64,000 nucleotides of DNA from Treponema sp. (GCA_017645785.1 JAGCNW010000019.1:206742-270741); one strand, 5' to 3'. Counted from the stretch's first letter, positions 1-8,370 are shown. Notes: generated by a model not told the origin, from the letters alone. Translations and numbers: made by a program.

Positions 1-774
1 ATAAACTTCGCGCACGGCGACGTTTTTATGGCCGCCGGCTTGATTTTGGTTTACGCCTCCACGGTTTTGCCCCTTTATCTTTCAATTCCCTTGATGATAT
101 TGGTGACGGTCTTGATTGGCTTTGCCATAGAGCGAGCGGCCTACAAGCCTTTGCGAACGGCTCCAAGAATGTCGGTTATGATAAGCGCCATCGGCGTTTC
201 ATATTTAATTCAAAATTTGGCGCTCTATGTAACGGGCGGCCTTACAAAATATTATCCGCCGATTCCTTGGATAAGCGACTCAATACAAGTGTTCGGCGCG
301 ATGACAAAGCGCGTGACTGCCATAACTCCTTTTCTTACAATCGCGCTTGTCGTTGCCCTTGTCCTTTTGATTCGCTACACAAAAATCGGAATGGCGATGC
401 GGGCTGTCTCGCGCGACTTTGAGACCGCCCAGCTTATGGGAATTAAGTTGGACGCGGTAATTTCGACTACTTTTGTAATCGGAACGTTCTTGGCCGCGAT
501 CGGCTCCCTTTTGTTCTTTTCAAACTACACTGGCGTCACTCCCACAGTCGGAGCGATGCCTGGCCTCAAGGCCTTTGTCGCGGCTGTCTTTGGCGGAATC
601 GGTTCCATACCCGGAGCGGTGATCGGGGCCTTTGTCATCGGCATTTGCGAAAACATAATCAAGGGCTTGGGTTGGACAACCTTCAGCGACGCTTTCACTT
701 TTGTCTTGCTGATTTTTGTTTTGATGTTCATGCCAACAGGAATCTTTGGCGAAAAGTCCACGGACAAGGTGTAA
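1..774 (+). CDS. livH: Branched-chain amino-acid ABC transporter permease LivH (5' end outside window)
   Basis: Inner-membrane permease of a high-affinity branched-chain amino-acid importer. The frame is open from base 1 and begins with INFAHGD, the conserved LivH motif that normally lies about 15-20 residues into the protein, so the true start is upstream and the ATG at 28 is internal. About 257 residues are visible, against roughly 290-310 for the family. Several hydrophobic segments are seen. The cytoplasmic EAA-type loop that contacts the ATPases lies near the DFETAQLMGI stretch. It is followed after 3 nt by livM. No periplasmic binding-protein gene is visible; it may lie upstream. The substrate is inferred from the family. 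Confidence 0.93.
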   Translation: MNFAHGDVFMAAGLILVYASTVLPLYLSIPLMILVTVLIGFAIERAAYKPLRTAPRMSVMISAIGVSYLIQNLALYVTGGLTKYYPPIPWISDSIQVFGAMTKRVTAITPFLTIALVVALVLLIRYTKIGMAMRAVSRDFETAQLMGIKLDAVISTTFVIGTFLAAIGSLLFFSNYTGVTPTVGAMPGLKAFVAAVFGGIGSIPGAVIGAFVIGICENIIKGLGWTTFSDAFTFVLLIFVLMFMPTGIFGEKSTDKV

Positions 775-777
775 GGC

Positions 778-1890
778 ATGAAAGAGTTGAACAAGAATTT
801 GCAAAAACAAAAAGTCCGCGACTGGATAATCGCAGCCAGCCTTTTGGTCTTTGTATTCGTTTTGGTTTTTGTCTTGGAACAAGTCCTTCCAAGAACTTCC
901 ATGCTTTTTACGGTGCTCAAAAAGGGCGCCATTTACGCGCTGGTCGCCGTCTCGATGAATTTGTTGAACGGCTTTACAGGCCTCTTTTCTTTGGGCCAAG
1001 CCGGCTTTATGATGATCGGCGCCTACACTTACGCGGTCTTTACAATCCCGGTGGCCCTGCGCCCCGCGGTTTACCAATACTTTGACGGCGGAGCGATTCA
1101 GTTCGCCATTCCGGTGTTCGCGGCTCTTTTGCTTGCCGGCCTTGTGGCCGCCGTTTTCGCCTTTTTGATCGGACTTCCTGTCCTTCACTTAAAGAGCGAC
1201 TATTTGGCTATCGCCACCCTTGGCTTTGCCGAAATCATGCGCGCCCTTTTCCAGTGGGACAAGCTTGGCGTGATCACAAACGGCTCGAACTTGCTTAGAA
1301 AATATCCTGTCTTCCGCTCCACGCTCTTTCACTTCTTTGTGTCGGGAATCTGCATAGCATTGATAGTTCTGTTGATAAACTCAACCTATGGGCGCGCCTT
1401 CAAGGCTATTCGCGACGACGAAATCGCCGCCGAAGCGATGGGAATCAACTTGGCAAGCCACAAGCGTCTGGCCTTTACGATTTCCTCCTTCTTCGCGGGA
1501 ATTTCCGGCGCGCTCTTGGCCATGTTCCAGACGACGATTCAAGCCAACCAATTCAAGTCCGCGATGACCTACGAGATTTTGCTCATCGTCGTAATCGGCG
1601 GAATCGGAAGCGTAACGGGAAGCTGCGTTTCTTCGATGCTTTTTGTGGCTTGCTCTGAATGGTGGCTGCGCTTTTTGGACAACAACAATTTGATGATAGG
1701 CGATTTCCACATTCCCCTTTTAAAGCCGGGCTTTAGAAAGGTAGTCTTTGCCATTGTAATCATGCTTATCGTAATTTTCTGGCAGCGCGGAATTATGGGC
1801 GAAAGCGAATTTTCGATTGCGGGAATCCGCAAGGCTTTGTCGCGCCGAGCCAAGAAAAACGCCGCCGCAAAGAATGGAGGCGCGAAATGA
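778..1890 (+). CDS. livM: Branched-chain amino-acid ABC transporter permease LivM
   Basis: Second permease of the importer, which pairs with LivH in the inner membrane. The 370-residue product has an N-terminal hydrophobic helix (about residues 15-36) and then a run of transmembrane segments. The coupling loop has the typical form GRAFKAIRDDEIAAEAMGI, as in LivM and UrtC. The length is normal for LivM. The start is the ATG 3 nt after the livH stop, and the stop overlaps livG by ATGA, so the genes are translationally coupled. The C-terminal tail is rich in Lys and Ala and is probably cytoplasmic. Confidence 0.93.
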   Translation: MKELNKNLQKQKVRDWIIAASLLVFVFVLVFVLEQVLPRTSMLFTVLKKGAIYALVAVSMNLLNGFTGLFSLGQAGFMMIGAYTYAVFTIPVALRPAVYQYFDGGAIQFAIPVFAALLLAGLVAAVFAFLIGLPVLHLKSDYLAIATLGFAEIMRALFQWDKLGVITNGSNLLRKYPVFRSTLFHFFVSGICIALIVLLINSTYGRAFKAIRDDEIAAEAMGINLASHKRLAFTISSFFAGISGALLAMFQTTIQANQFKSAMTYEILLIVVIGGIGSVTGSCVSSMLFVACSEWWLRFLDNNNLMIGDFHIPLLKPGFRKVVFAIVIMLIVIFWQRGIMGESEFSIAGIRKALSRRAKKNAAAKNGGAK

Positions 1891-2738
1891 GCGAACAAAA
1901 TCAAAACGTCTTGCGCCTCAGCGACGTGACGATGCAGTTTGGCGGCGTTGTAGCCGTAAACTCCCTCTCGCTTGAGATCAACAAAAACGAAATCGTTTCC
2001 CTCATCGGCCCTAACGGCGCCGGAAAGACAACCGCCTTCAACGTCGTGACGGGCGTCTACGCTCCCACAAACGGAGCGGTTTACTTTAACGGCGAAGAAA
2101 TTGTAGAAAACTATCCGCGCGGCAAGATGAAAAAGCTTTACGCGGGAACGGAGCGGGGCAAGTACTCCAAGGTAATCGAGCCCACTCCCGACAAAATCAC
2201 CCGCCTTGGAATCGCGCGCACCTTTCAGAACATCCGCTTGTGGAAAAGCCAAAGCGTCTTTGACAACATTTTAATCGCCAAGCACTGCCGCCGCTCCTCA
2301 AACTTTTTGACGGCCACTTTCCGTTTGAACCATGCGGAAGAAAAGCGCCAGCGCGAAGAAGTTTCGGAGCTCTTGAACATATTCGGACTTTACGACGTCA
2401 AGGACGAGCTTTGTACCTCGCTCCCTTACGGCCAGCAGCGGCGCCTTGAGATCGCGCGCGCCCTTGCCACAAAGCCCCAGCTCCTCTTGCTTGACGAGCC
2501 GGCCGCCGGCATGAACCCGCAGGAAACCTTGGAATTGACCGACTTTATCCAGCAAATCCGCGACGACTTTAGGCTCACCGTATTTATGATTGAGCACCAC
2601 ATGGATTTGGTAATGAACATCTCCGACAGGATATATGTCCTTAACTTTGGCGCCTTGATTTCCAAGGGAACGCCGGCGCAAGTCCAAAACGACCCGGTCG
2701 TAATTTCGGCCTATCTTGGGGAGGACAAAAATGCTTGA
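1887..2738 (+). CDS. livG: Branched-chain amino-acid ABC transporter ATPase LivG
   Basis: Cytoplasmic ATPase of the importer. Visible motifs are Walker A GPNGAGKTT (residues 41-49), Q-loop RTFQNIRLW, signature LPYGQQRRLEIARAL and Walker B LLLLDEPAAGMNP. The LivG-type PAAGMNP sequence separates it from LivF. Between Walker A and the Q-loop there is an insertion of about 28 residues (from NYPRGKMKK to EPTPDK) compared with E. coli LivG as I recall it. The start overlaps livM by ATGA and the end overlaps livF by 8 nt. The pyrimidine-poor GGGGAGG near 2719 serves as the ribosome site for livF. Confidence 0.93.
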   Translation: MSEQNQNVLRLSDVTMQFGGVVAVNSLSLEINKNEIVSLIGPNGAGKTTAFNVVTGVYAPTNGAVYFNGEEIVENYPRGKMKKLYAGTERGKYSKVIEPTPDKITRLGIARTFQNIRLWKSQSVFDNILIAKHCRRSSNFLTATFRLNHAEEKRQREEVSELLNIFGLYDVKDELCTSLPYGQQRRLEIARALATKPQLLLLDEPAAGMNPQETLELTDFIQQIRDDFRLTVFMIEHHMDLVMNISDRIYVLNFGALISKGTPAQVQNDPVVISAYLGEDKNA

Positions 2739-3447
2739 GATAAAAGACTTGTTCGTTTCGTACGGTGGAATCAAAGCCTTGCGCGGAATCAACATGGAAG
2801 TCCCCGACAAAAAAATCGTTTCCCTCATCGGAGCCAACGGCGCGGGAAAGTCCACCTTGCTTAGAACGATTAGCGGCCTTGTAAAGGCTCAGTCCGGTTC
2901 GATAAAGTTTAACGGAGAGGAAATCCTAGGACTATCCATCGACAAGGTTTGCAAAAAGGGAATCGCCCTTGTGCCGGAAGGCCGCCGCGTATTCACCGAC
3001 CTTACAGTTGCCGAAAACCTAAAAATCGGCGCCTATCTTAGAAACGACAAAGACGGAATCGCCAAAGACCTTGAATGGGTTTACGAACTTTTTCCGCGCC
3101 TCAAGGAGCGCTCTTGGCAGTTCGCCGGCACTTTGAGCGGCGGCGAGCAGCAAATGTTGGCCGTCGGCCGCGCTCTTATGAGCCGCCCCAATCTTTTGAT
3201 GATGGACGAGCCTTCGCTTGGACTCGCGCCCTTGATTGTGCAGCAGATATTCTCGATTATCGAAGAGATTAACAAAAAGGGCGTCACGATTTTGCTCATC
3301 GAACAAAACGCCAACATGGCGCTAAAAGCGGCCGACATGGCGTATGTTCTTGAGACTGGCGACATCACCCTAAGTGGAAGCGGCGAGTCCCTCTTGGCCG
3401 ACGAAAAAGTCCGCGAAGCCTATCTTGGAAAGAAGAAGGATCAGTAA
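2731..3447 (+). CDS. livF: Branched-chain amino-acid ABC transporter ATPase LivF
   Basis: Second ATPase of the importer. Motifs are Walker A GANGAGKST, signature LSGGEQQMLAVGRAL and Walker B LLMMDEPSLGLAP, the last typical of LivF. I place the start at ATG 2731 (MLEIKDLFVSYGG) because it follows a GGGGAGG ribosome site at the normal distance; a longer in-frame start at 2716 would add five unconserved residues. It overlaps livG by 8 nt and its stop overlaps, tail to tail, the stop of the GH5 gene on the other strand by 7 nt, so no separate terminator is visible. Confidence 0.93.
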   Translation: MLEIKDLFVSYGGIKALRGINMEVPDKKIVSLIGANGAGKSTLLRTISGLVKAQSGSIKFNGEEILGLSIDKVCKKGIALVPEGRRVFTDLTVAENLKIGAYLRNDKDGIAKDLEWVYELFPRLKERSWQFAGTLSGGEQQMLAVGRALMSRPNLLMMDEPSLGLAPLIVQQIFSIIEEINKKGVTILLIEQNANMALKAADMAYVLETGDITLSGSGESLLADEKVREAYLGKKKDQ

Positions 3448-5102
3448 ACTATCTTAATGTCCTTGATTGAATAGCCCGGCGACTTGTGGTTGTTGTTTTG
3501 GAAAACCAAGGCGTCAATCAAGGTCCAGGTGAACTTGCCTTCCGACACAAGCCAATTGGTTTCCTTTGTCCAACCGCCCACGTCGTTGAAGTTCCTTAAC
3601 GGAACGGAAATTTTATGCCAGTTTCCGTCCGCCTTTGCGTTTTGCCATGTTATTATGGTGGAAGCTCTCCAAGGGAAAATCTTTGACTCCATGTCCCTAA
3701 AGTAAACCGTTATGTCAAATCTTGGGTCCGCGCTCTTTACGTAGAATTCCAATTTGGCGCCCTTGTCCTTGAGGCTTGTAAAGTCGCACGATTCCTTAAA
3801 TTGAAACAAGAGTTCGTCGTATGGCTTCAGCTCCTTTAAGTCGATGAACTTTTCGTTAGAGCCGTTTTCCGTCGCGGCCAAGGAGCCGACAGTGTTCCAT
3901 GACTGGACTCTAATGTAGTCCGCGCTTCCGTCCTTGTAAATCGTCCAGTCGCCCGTCTTTTTTGCGTTTGTGAACCAAGTTTCGCTTTGCGCGCCGGCGG
4001 GATATCTGTAGCCCATCGCTTCGATGACTTGTATGTTCAAGTCGTCGGGGAAGCGGGATTCTTGCGGCGATTTGTAAAGGCCGAATTCTTGCGTGTAGTC
4101 CCAGCTTAGGCGGGCGATGTTGCGCTCGTCCATCCATCCGCACTTTATCTTATACCAGTTGGCCCTTTCTTTAGGGTCGGCGTAAGTCATAAGGACGCCA
4201 AACTCGTTGCACATGAGGGCCGCGTTCCTCTTGTTTGCAAATTCCACAGCCTTGTCCAAGGGTGAGACCAAGGTTTTTTCGGAGGAGTTTTGCTCGTAGT
4301 TTGTGTATTCCCATTTTTCCGCGTCAGTCGCGTTTGGCGGCAGGGGAGGCATCTTTTGTTTTGAGTAGGGGAAGGGAACCTTAGTAATGCGCTTTGAGAA
4401 AGTCCACGAGGCGCCTTGGTGGGTGAACAAAAATGGCGTGTAGTCGTGAAAGTTGTAAATCAAGTTGTCGTCCTTGTAGTCGGGCAGCTTTAGCATCGAG
4501 TCGAGGGAGTCCCAATAGCCGCCTCCGACTATGATCGAATGCTTTTTGTCAATCGCGCGAATCGCCTCGATGACTTTTCCCTGGACCTTTCCCCATTTTG
4601 ATATGTCGGCCTGGGTGTTGCCGCTTTCAAAGTGGGGCTCGTTCATAACTTCGTAAATTACGTAATTGCCCTTGCTTTTGTAACGTTCCGCGATTTGGGG
4701 CCATATTTTAAGCAGAACGTTTTCTATCCTTGGATTTGTTTGCGAGGCTCCGCTGCAATCGTTGTGGAAGTCTATTATAAAGTACATTCCCAGCTCTTCG
4801 GCCCAGCCTATCGCCCTGTCCAGCAAGTCCAGGCATTCCGGGGCAAGCTTGTAGTCCGCGTTCTTGTCGGCCCAAACGTCAAACCATACCGGAACCCGCA
4901 CCGCTTCCACGCCGATGCTTTTGATGTTCTCAAAATCTTTTTTACCATATAATAAGGTGTTGAACCTGCCGTATTCCATCCAAACGGGCATATTTATTCC
5001 CTTGCTGAAGGGGAGCGTTTTCTTCACTTTGGGAACGGTTCCCGCCATGGCGATGCCGCAAAAAAGGGCGGAAACAAGCAAAATTGACAGTGTTTTTTTC
5101 AT
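3441..5102 (-). CDS. Secreted glycoside hydrolase family 5 (cellulase-like) with C-terminal CBM-like domain
   Basis: Probable endo-acting beta-glycanase. The signal peptide MKKTLSILLVSALFCGIAMA is followed by a (beta/alpha)8 catalytic domain to about residue 370. The acid/base Glu lies in EVMNEP (E155) and the nucleophile in CNEFGV (E300), with RVPVWFD and DFHND around the active site as in GH5. The last 170 residues are beta-rich and aromatic (WTIYKDGSADYIRV to DIKIVY), like a carbohydrate-binding module. I chose the ATG at 5102 because TTGAGG precedes it by 7 nt; an upstream GTG at 5120 would add six residues before the signal peptide. The gene is a single transcription unit convergent with livF. 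Substrate (cellulose, xyloglucan, mannan) cannot be settled by eye. Confidence 0.88.
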   Translation of the reverse strand: MKKTLSILLVSALFCGIAMAGTVPKVKKTLPFSKGINMPVWMEYGRFNTLLYGKKDFENIKSIGVEAVRVPVWFDVWADKNADYKLAPECLDLLDRAIGWAEELGMYFIIDFHNDCSGASQTNPRIENVLLKIWPQIAERYKSKGNYVIYEVMNEPHFESGNTQADISKWGKVQGKVIEAIRAIDKKHSIIVGGGYWDSLDSMLKLPDYKDDNLIYNFHDYTPFLFTHQGASWTFSKRITKVPFPYSKQKMPPLPPNATDAEKWEYTNYEQNSSEKTLVSPLDKAVEFANKRNAALMCNEFGVLMTYADPKERANWYKIKCGWMDERNIARLSWDYTQEFGLYKSPQESRFPDDLNIQVIEAMGYRYPAGAQSETWFTNAKKTGDWTIYKDGSADYIRVQSWNTVGSLAATENGSNEKFIDLKELKPYDELLFQFKESCDFTSLKDKGAKLEFYVKSADPRFDITVYFRDMESKIFPWRASTIITWQNAKADGNWHKISVPLRNFNDVGGWTKETNWLVSEGKFTWTLIDALVFQNNNHKSPGYSIKDIKIVY

Positions 5103-5183
5103 AAAAAGCCTCAAACTCACAGATTTTCCCTTATTTTAACACTATTTTTGATTTTTTTAAAGAAAAAAAGATTTAAATTTCGT

Positions 5184-5213
5184 TTGACAAAACCGCGCGA
5201 ATTGCGTTATAAT
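5184..5213 (+). promoter_or_regulatory. Sigma-70-type promoter of the flaA pair
   Basis: TTGACA at 5184-5189 and TATAAT at 5208-5213 with an 18-nt spacer, both perfect hexamers. The expected transcription start is near 5220, giving a leader of about 50 nt to flaA. The 150-nt gap also contains the upstream region of the divergent GH5 gene. No sigma-28-type box is seen, so flaA expression looks housekeeping-dependent. Confidence 0.85.
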
Positions 5214-5270
5214 ATGATAATTATAATTATTGCGAATAAAAATTCCGATAAGTAAAACAAGGAGTTCTGA

Positions 5271-6032
5271 ATGAAAAAAGGCTTATTTGTCCTTGCCAGT
5301 CTGTCTCTCCTTTTGGCCTTCGGTTCAACGGCGTTCGCCCAGCCGAACACTAAAAGCGTAGTGACAATAACTATCGATAATTTTGACAAAATTGGCAGCC
5401 AGGAATTGCCAATGTGGGAAAAGGGAAAGTGGGTGAGAACCAGTTGGGATTGGGCCGTTCAGGCCAGCCGCTTTGTGACTGAAGGCTACCCGATCAAGTC
5501 TACTTTCGAGGCTATCCCCAACTCATTGAGAGTTCTCCGCACGGACGAAGACAAGGCCACTGTTTTGGGCCTTAAGACCAAGTTCAACCGCAAGGGCGAC
5601 AACTGGTTCGAGCTTTATCCCACAAAGGACGACAAGCCCTTTGAGATTCCTCTTGAAGGAACCGTAACCCACTTTGACTTCTGGGTTTGGGGCGCTCACT
5701 ACTTGTATTTCTTGGATATGCTCGTTCGCGACGCGGACGGAACCGTTCACATCCTTCCTGCCGGAAACTTGGCTTTTGACGGATGGCGCAACATCATCGT
5801 AAAGGTGCCCGGCTACATTCGCCAGCATTCGCGCTTGAGAAGCGGCCCCGCCAAGATGACTTTTGTAGGCTTCCGCGTAACAACGGATCCCGCCGAGTAC
5901 GTTGACGATTTTATGGTTTACTTTGACGACCTTAAGTACACTACATACACGCTTTCTAACATCTTTGACGGCTATGAATTGCAGGACGCCGACTTTGGCG
6001 ACGAGGGCGACGGCTCAGGAGAAAAGAAATAA
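5271..6032 (+). CDS. flaA: Flagellar filament outer-layer (sheath) protein FlaA, first copy
   Basis: Sheath protein of the spirochaete periplasmic flagellum, exported across the inner membrane. The signal peptide ends near STAFA, and the mature part contains the FlaA-type sequences VVTITIDNF, YPTKDDKPFEIPLEG, FDFWVWGAHYLYFLDMLVRDADG and a YFDDLKY-type end. Length (253 aa) fits the family. The start is supported by AGGAG just upstream. The stop TAA shares its last base with the ATG of the second flaA copy (TAATG), so the two are co-translated. This resembles the adjacent pair TP0663/TP0664 of T. pallidum; which paralogue number applies is not decidable here. Confidence 0.9.
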   Translation: MKKGLFVLASLSLLLAFGSTAFAQPNTKSVVTITIDNFDKIGSQELPMWEKGKWVRTSWDWAVQASRFVTEGYPIKSTFEAIPNSLRVLRTDEDKATVLGLKTKFNRKGDNWFELYPTKDDKPFEIPLEGTVTHFDFWVWGAHYLYFLDMLVRDADGTVHILPAGNLAFDGWRNIIVKVPGYIRQHSRLRSGPAKMTFVGFRVTTDPAEYVDDFMVYFDDLKYTTYTLSNIFDGYELQDADFGDEGDGSGEKK

Positions 6033-6763
6033 TGAAAAAGATAATTTTTACCGCATTGACAATATTCTTGGCCGCGGGCCTTGCGTTTGCCCAGGCCGAC
6101 AGCCAAGGAAACTCAAGTTTGGCCGACCCCAACCCCAACAATGTTGGAGCCGATTCAGCCGCCAGCGCCTTGCGCGAAGTTTCTTTGGAAAAGTTTGAGC
6201 GCGACGGAGCGTGGAACATTCACATTTCTCCGGACGCCGGCATTGCCAACATCCGCTTGTTTGAAGGCGCTCCCGCCGCCAAACAGCCCCTCGAAGGCGA
6301 AGAAGAGCAGACTGACACCCACGCTTTGGGTTGCAAAATCCAGTTCTATCGCCGCGGAGTCAACTCGATCTACATCACAGCCGTTCGCCCGATTCCGATC
6401 GAAGGAATTACAAAGACAGTAAGCGTTTGGATTGCCGGACGCAACCAGAACCACGACATTTACCTCTTGGTTCAGGACTATTTTGGACACGACTTTGAGT
6501 TGTACCTCGGAAACCTCGGATTCAGCGGCTGGAAGCGCCTTTCAACAGCGGTTCCGCCCAGCGAAGACGGAGAGCACGGAATCGTTCAGTCTAGCGCCTA
6601 TCATGGAGACAGGCCTGGACTTCGCATCCGCGGCTTCAGAATCGACTGCAACCCGATGCTTGCCCGCGGTACATACTTTGTTTACTTTGACGACCTTCGC
6701 GCTGTAACCGACCTTTACGACATGGAAAACCGCGACGAAGACGACATGGTTGACAACTGGTAA
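6032..6763 (+). CDS. flaA: Flagellar filament outer-layer protein FlaA-like, second copy
   Basis: Second sheath-type protein of 243 residues. A cleavable signal peptide (to AGLAFA) is followed by an acidic Ser/Asn/Pro-rich stretch and the same domain plan as the preceding gene: LEKFERDGAWN, FYRRGVNSIYITAVRPIPIEG, SVWIAGRNQNHDIYLLVQDYFG, LGFSGWKRL and YFDDLRA. Compared with the first copy it has the extended N-terminus after the signal and an acidic DEDDMVDNW tail. It begins inside the stop codon of the first copy and ends before a strong terminator, so the two form a closed two-gene operon. The two proteins presumably form the sheath together. Confidence 0.87.
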   Translation: MKKIIFTALTIFLAAGLAFAQADSQGNSSLADPNPNNVGADSAASALREVSLEKFERDGAWNIHISPDAGIANIRLFEGAPAAKQPLEGEEEQTDTHALGCKIQFYRRGVNSIYITAVRPIPIEGITKTVSVWIAGRNQNHDIYLLVQDYFGHDFELYLGNLGFSGWKRLSTAVPPSEDGEHGIVQSSAYHGDRPGLRIRGFRIDCNPMLARGTYFVYFDDLRAVTDLYDMENRDEDDMVDNW

Positions 6764-6796
6764 TCCAGCGCCGCGCGTAAACGTGTGACGCATGCA

Positions 6797-6826
6797 AAAG
6801 CCGCCCGACAATCGGACGGCTTTTTT
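6797..6826 (+). terminator. Rho-independent terminator of the flaA operon
   Basis: AAAAGCCGCCCGA pairs with TCGGACGGCTTTT around a 3-nt loop with one mismatch, followed by a T run. It lies 33 nt after the second flaA stop. Confidence 0.85.
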
Positions 6827-6836
6827 ATTGGGGGTA

Positions 6837-6906
6837 TTGCGGCGCGATAATCTTATTCGCGCCGCAAAACGGCTGAGTCAAGGCCTTGAGCGCAGCGCGC
6901 CTTGAC
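6837..6906. repeat. Two adjacent hairpins in the sod leader; first part repeated in inverse at 61742
   Basis: The first hairpin pairs TTGCGGCGCGA (6837-6847) with TCGCGCCGCAA (6857-6867). The second pairs GTCAAGGC (6878-6885) with GCCTTGAC (6899-6906), ending 8 nt before the sod ribosome site. The stretch 6837-6887 occurs again, inverted and with scattered changes, at 61742-61792 after the giant exoprotein gene. It is therefore a dispersed element rather than a sod-specific leader, although it may affect sod expression. Confidence 0.65.
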
Positions 6907-6923
6907 CAGACGTAGGAGAATAT

Positions 6924-7541
6924 ATGTTTGAACAAGTGAAATTGGATTTTGATTACGGGGCCTTGGAGCCTACGATTGACGCTTTGACGGTTGAGACCCA
7001 TTACTCAAAGCACCACGCGACTTATACCAAGGCTTTTAACGAGGCCGCCGAAAAGGCAGGCCTTGCGTCAAAGACCGCCGAGGAAATTTTGGCCAGCCTT
7101 GATTCTGTCCAGGACGAAGCTTTGCGCAAGGCCTTGCGCAACAACGGCGGCGGCTACTGGAACCACAACTTGTATTTTTCAACGCTCGGCCCCAATGCAG
7201 GCGGCCAGCCGACTGGCGCTTTGGCCCAAAAGATTAACGAGGCCTTCGGTTCCTTTGAAGCGTTTAAAGAAAAGATTTCGGCTCTTGCCGTAAGCCAGTT
7301 TGGTTCCGGCTGGGCATGGCTTAGCGTAAAAAAGGACGGAAGCCTTGTTCTTAGCCAAAGCGCCAACCAAGACAACCCCATAAGCTTGGGAACGGGCGAC
7401 ACGCCGATTTTCTGCATTGACGTTTGGGAGCACGCCTACTACTTAAAGTTCAAGAACCTTCGCGCTTCTTATGTGGTCGACTTCTTTAAGGTTGTGGACT
7501 GGAGCAAGGTTTCCGCCCTTTACGAGAAAGCGACCCGCTAA
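6924..7541 (+). CDS. sodA: Superoxide dismutase, Mn-type residues
   Basis: Converts superoxide to oxygen and hydrogen peroxide in the cytoplasm. Metal ligands are H26, H81 (WNH), D166 and H170 (DVWEHAYYL). At the position where Fe-enzymes usually have Gln (before WNH) this protein has Gly, and it has Q149 in SANQDNPI, as in Mn-enzymes; this predicts a Mn or cambialistic enzyme. Length 205 aa is normal. AGGAGA at 6914-6919 decides the start. It is a single gene between the flaA terminator and a convergent unknown gene. T. pallidum lacks such an enzyme, so it fits a more oxygen-exposed relative. Confidence 0.95.
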   Translation: MFEQVKLDFDYGALEPTIDALTVETHYSKHHATYTKAFNEAAEKAGLASKTAEEILASLDSVQDEALRKALRNNGGGYWNHNLYFSTLGPNAGGQPTGALAQKINEAFGSFEAFKEKISALAVSQFGSGWAWLSVKKDGSLVLSQSANQDNPISLGTGDTPIFCIDVWEHAYYLKFKNLRASYVVDFFKVVDWSKVSALYEKATR

Positions 7542-7550
7542 GCGCCCAAT

Positions 7551-8297
7551 CTATTTTAATAGATAATGATAGCCGCGGCCGGAGTGGGGGACGCGGACTA
7601 TAAGGCCTGTCTCGCGCAAGAGCCAAAGCAAAATGTTGGCGTAAGGCGCGGCGGCCTTTGTTTCTTTATTTTTCAAAAACATTTCGCGGACGGTCGCGGC
7701 GCTAAAGGGCTCGGCGGCTTTTCCGCGATTTTTTTTTGCCTGCAGCATTTCCTTTGGCAAAAGGCCCAGCCAGTCCTTTTTCCCGCAAAGCTTCCAGCTT
7801 GTTCCAATTGTCAAAAGGGCCTTTCCTTCTTTTTGCCAGGCCTTTTTAAAGCGGCGCCGGCCGTTCTTTGACTGCTGGGCTTGGTCCAAGACAATTCTTT
7901 TTTCTTCTATTGAAATTTCAGGGCAAATGACGCTAAGCTTTTTGTCCAACAAAAATTCCTTTAGGCCTGTAAACTCCCTAAGCTCCGAGTAAAGGCTTTC
8001 TTTTTTGGGGCTTTTTCGGCGGGAGACAAGGCCGCCGCCTGGGAGACGGCTTTCTATTATTTTTTCTTTTATTATAGGGTGAACGATTGTAACGCGGCGG
8101 CCGATTTTTAGGAGGCCTTGGATTTTTTCTTTTAAGGCGCCGACGTTCTTTGTTTGGATTTCAACAATTCCGCCGTCGGGACAGACCAAGTCGCATATCC
8201 ACCGTTCCACCTGGACCTCTTCTTGGGCCGAAAATTGCACAGCGTAGAATGTCTTTAACGCCTTGTGGAGCTGGCTCTCGTTCAGGGTATTTATCAT
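7551..8297 (-). CDS. Protein of unknown function with a PD-(D/E)xK-like motif
   Basis: Basic 248-residue protein that I do not recognise as a named family. Near the N-terminus D36 in WICDLVCPDGG is followed by E46 and Q48/K50 in GIVEIQTKN, the spacing of the D-(E)xK core of restriction-endonuclease-like folds; this is suggestive only. The middle is Lys/Arg-rich (RRKSPKKE, NGRRRFKKAW). The C-terminal 60 residues (FSAATVREMFLKN to VPHSGRGYHYLL) look like a winged-helix fold. There is no signal peptide. The start has no ribosome site, but a promoter sits directly before it, so the message is probably leaderless. It ends against sod. Confidence 0.7.
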   Translation of the reverse strand: MINTLNESQLHKALKTFYAVQFSAQEEVQVERWICDLVCPDGGIVEIQTKNVGALKEKIQGLLKIGRRVTIVHPIIKEKIIESRLPGGGLVSRRKSPKKESLYSELREFTGLKEFLLDKKLSVICPEISIEEKRIVLDQAQQSKNGRRRFKKAWQKEGKALLTIGTSWKLCGKKDWLGLLPKEMLQAKKNRGKAAEPFSAATVREMFLKNKETKAAAPYANILLWLLRETGLIVRVPHSGRGYHYLLK

Positions 8298-8302
8298 ATA
8301 AA

Positions 8303-8331
8303 ACTATACAAATATTTTGCTATTTTGTGAA
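8303..8331 (-). promoter_or_regulatory. Promoter of the unknown gene, predicting a leaderless mRNA
   Basis: Read on the minus strand: TTCACA (8331-8326), 17-nt spacer, TATAGT (8308-8303), then only 5 nt to the ATG at 8297. Transcription should therefore start at or one base inside the start codon. Confidence 0.65.
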
Positions 8332-8370
8332 AAATTTCTTCTTTTTTTTCATTATCGGCGCTTTTTTTAG

